Shown: positions 33,232 through 35,236 of the stretch, piece by piece
How positions within the stretch are numbered: position 1 is the first letter of the stretch
Layout: the number at the start of each line of letters is the position of its first letter
Source of the DNA: Deltaproteobacteria bacterium
Lineage (GTDB): Bacteria > Myxococcota_A > Polyangia > Nannocystales > Nannocystaceae
Length of the DNA: 35,236 bases
Reading direction: 5' to 3'
Assembly (NCBI GenBank): GCA_947492135.1
Contig: CANLQR010000016.1
Location: 1-35,236 of the forward strand
Program-made: the position numbers and the translations under genes
The notes under the pieces: generated by a model
Seen by the model: only the letters and a program-made list of their open reading frames with translations
The model's database searches: none
What the model was told of the DNA's origin: nothing

Positions 33232-35236
33232 ATGAGGCGGACGGTGACACTTCGCGCGCTTGTGGCTGCGGGGACTCTCGCAGTGGCAGGGGCGGCTGCA
33301 GGCTGTGCGGAGGATTCGCGTCCGATGCTGGTTGCCCTGCGCGGCTGCGGCTTCGAGGGCGTCGAACTCAGCGTCTTGGTGCTGGTGCCACGCGGGGATT
33401 TTCCCGCGGCGGAAGCGAGCGCGGTCCAGGTCGACGGCGGTCGCTCGGGGATCGACGAACTCCCCGAGGATGCGACAGCGATCACCATCGAGGGCAGGTT
33501 CGCCGATGCGACGTTTGCAGTCGGTCGGACCGCAAGACTCGAAGAACAAGACGACCGCCTCGTGGTGTACTTTGCCCCTGAAGACGAGTTGTGTGCCGTG
33601 CAATCCGGCGCGGGAGTCGAGTTTCGCGATGTCGGCGCGAGCGCGGTGGGCCCGCTGGGGGACGTGCTCCTCGTCGGGGGCCGGGACCGTCAGGGGCGGC
33701 TCGTCGACGACATCGTTCACGTACGCGACGTCGGGGAGTTCGGCACGCCGCTCGCGGGCTCGATGCCGTCGCCGCTGACTGGCCTGGCGGTGGTGCCGAT
33801 CGGTGAACGTCGCTTCGCGGCCATCGGCGGTGCGACCGCGGATGGGCGCGTGCTCGACGAGATGGTGCCGATCGACCTCGCGGCCAGCGATCCCATCGGC
33901 CCGAGAGTTCGCATGGACGTGCCGGGCATCGACACCAAGCGCAGCTATCACGCTGCGGGCATCCTCCCCGATGGGCGGGTGCTGGTCACGGGTGGCTGTA
34001 CCGCGCTCGATCTGCAGTCCCGCTGTGTTTCGTCGGTCGGCGCTGTGGTCAACACCGCCTTCTTGATCGACGCGCGGGGGCCCGAGCCACAGTTTAGTCG
34101 GGCGCCTTCGATGCTGGTCGGTCGCTACGATCACGAGATCCTCGTCGGCCGTGACGGCGCAGTGTTTGCGGTGGGCGGACGCAACGAGGTTGGGCGCGGG
34201 GTGGTGACCTTCGAACAATGGGCGCCCGATGAGATGGCGTGGACGCCGTACGGCCGCACCGAACTGCTGGGGCTCGCAGGCGAGCGGACGATCCTCGGCG
34301 CTGCGCTGCTCGAGGGCGGGTTGATCGTGGTTGCGATCGACGATGGGTCGATCGCGTGGGTCACCGACGGTGGTGCTGGGCGCTGGGCATCGTGGTGCGA
34401 TGGCGACGCGGCGACGCCCGGATGTTTTCATGACGAGAACGCAGACCCCGTGGCCCCCGAGCGGCGACGCTTGGTCGTGCTACCCGGCGAGCGTATCGTC
34501 GCTGATGCGTGGCTCTTGCCATTTCCCATGCTGGGGGCCACCGCCGCCGATGCGCTCGATCTTTCACTACGCAAGGTCGGGCAGGCCACGCCTCCACCGC
34601 CGCGCCGGACCTCGACGTCGATGACGATGTTCGCGGATGGCACCGTCCTGGTTGCTGGCGGCCGCGATCCCGATACGCTGGTCCCGGCGCAGCCGTTTCT
34701 CTCGCGGCTACGACCGCGGCTCGACGGCGGAGACGAACGCATTCCCGGTGTGGGGACCTTCGAGACCGCGAGCTTCGTGCTGCACGACCCCGACCACACC
34801 GGGTTCGACGGTGATGGTCTGACGCTGACCAGCGAGGGTGACGAGCTCGAGTTTCCGCAGGTGTGGGCCCACACCCGGGCGTTTCGCAGCGCGACGTTCC
34901 GCTTCGACATCGTGATCGGTGTCGAGGGCAGTGCGGATGGCGTGGACCCACCACGTCCGCACGTGGTGCTGTCGCAAGGGGCGATGGCGGGCACGAGCAT
35001 CCGTTTCGACTCCGGGATCACCGGCTATCGTCGAGACGCGGCGGGTCGCGTGGCTTCGTTTTCATGCGCCGCGACGCCGATCGATTTCGCGACACAGTCG
35101 GTGCGCCTGCGGGTCGACGTTCGCCCCGAGTCGATCGTGATCCGCGTCAACTCCGACGTGGTGGCGAACTGTCCGGGGGCCGGCGACGTCGTGTCGGCGA
35201 TCGGCATCGGCGTCTCGGGCACGGGCTCGCTGCTCG
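33232..35236 (+). CDS. Kelch-like beta-propeller lipoprotein with C-terminal jelly-roll-like region (3' end outside window)
   Basis: The frame from ATG 33232 stays open to the window end (668 codons). The N-terminus is a lipoprotein signal: LRALVAAGTLAVAGAAAGC with the lipobox cysteine. From about residue 140 Kelch-like blades recur, each with 'G-x-hydrophobic-hydrophobic-x-G-G'. Examples are DVLLVGGRDRQGRLVDDI, RFAAIGGATADGRVLDEM, GRVLVTGGCTALDLQ, AVFAVGGRNEVGRG and GTVLVAGGRDPDTL. After about residue 500 a strand-rich part with FRSATFRFDIVIGVEG and SVRLRVDVRPESIVIRVN suggests a concanavalin/LamG-like fold. The protein is probably on the outer membrane surface. It is divergent from the PEGA kinase with 56 bp between the starts. 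Ligand unknown. Confidence 0.85.
   Translation, partial: MRRTVTLRALVAAGTLAVAGAAAGCAEDSRPMLVALRGCGFEGVELSVLVLVPRGDFPAAEASAVQVDGGRSGIDELPEDATAITIEGRFADATFAVGRTARLEEQDDRLVVYFAPEDELCAVQSGAGVEFRDVGASAVGPLGDVLLVGGRDRQGRLVDDIVHVRDVGEFGTPLAGSMPSPLTGLAVVPIGERRFAAIGGATADGRVLDEMVPIDLAASDPIGPRVRMDVPGIDTKRSYHAAGILPDGRVLVTGGCTALDLQSRCVSSVGAVVNTAFLIDARGPEPQFSRAPSMLVGRYDHEILVGRDGAVFAVGGRNEVGRGVVTFEQWAPDEMAWTPYGRTELLGLAGERTILGAALLEGGLIVVAIDDGSIAWVTDGGAGRWASWCDGDAATPGCFHDENADPVAPERRRLVVLPGERIVADAWLLPFPMLGATAADALDLSLRKVGQATPPPPRRTSTSMTMFADGTVLVAGGRDPDTLVPAQPFLSRLRPRLDGGDERIPGVGTFETASFVLHDPDHTGFDGDGLTLTSEGDELEFPQVWAHTRAFRSATFRFDIVIGVEGSADGVDPPRPHVVLSQGAMAGTSIRFDSGITGYRRDAAGRVASFSCAATPIDFATQSVRLRVDVRPESIVIRVNSDVVANCPGAGDVVSAIGIGVSGTGSLL

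Noticed and set aside
33175-34431. 418-codon open frame on the minus strand opposite the Kelch-like lipoprotein
   Set aside because: The plus-strand frame has a lipobox, Kelch-like blades and stays open to the window end; the minus frame has no motif and includes the kinase start region.

Overview
The window (35,236 bp, strongly GC-rich) looks like a chromosomal segment of a myxobacterium-like bacterium (Myxococcota, possibly near the Nannocystis/Enhygromyxa group). The grounds are dense GC-rich coding sequence with frequent GTG/TTG starts, many lipoproteins, a Ser/Thr kinase with C-terminal PEGA domains, a Kelch-like lipoprotein, a TPR-zincin fusion, and a lipoprotein resembling the AgmX/PglI C-terminal domain. 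The taxonomic call is inference. I saw no tRNA, rRNA, insertion sequence, phage gene or CRISPR array, and no stretch over 300 bases lacks a gene; the longest gap is about 160 bp.

Layout. (1) 1-4348, plus strand: the end of an enoyl-CoA hydratase, an ordinary acyl-CoA dehydrogenase, a small lipoprotein, then two overlapping dehydrogenase genes whose motif losses are complementary. (2) 4429-8707: a hairpin between convergent genes, a ZU5-like lipoprotein and a TPR-zincin protein (minus), then an RNA (uracil-5-)-methyltransferase and holA (plus), a perfect palindrome, and rpsT (minus). (3) 8794-13436: an exported cyclophilin meets tail to tail a 1259-residue exported protein made of about 50 short beta-strand repeats. 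(4) 13600-25096: a long co-directional run, yceD-rpmF-plsX-fabD-fabG-acpP-fabF-rpiB-nrdR-ribD-ribE-ribBA-coaBC-udg, covering fatty-acid initiation and elongation, riboflavin, coenzyme A, ribonucleotide reductase control and uracil repair. fabH and ribH are absent from it, and the GTP cyclohydrolase II half of RibBA has lost its catalytic residues. (5) 25111-28405: a well-formed sigma-70-like promoter, an HU-like protein with a long tail, and an MMPL/RND transporter. (6) 28451-35236: a terminator, a lipoprotein and a MEMO-family protein with an extra N-terminal domain (minus), a TPR/PEGA-like membrane protein (plus), a PEGA kinase (minus) and a Kelch-like lipoprotein running off the window (plus).

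The strongest candidates for something not yet described are the giant strand-repeat protein with its convergent prolyl isomerase, and the dehydrogenase pair that looks like an obligate heteromer. A weaker theme is that several candidate promoters place transcription starts within a few bases of the start codon, suggesting leaderless or near-leaderless mRNAs.
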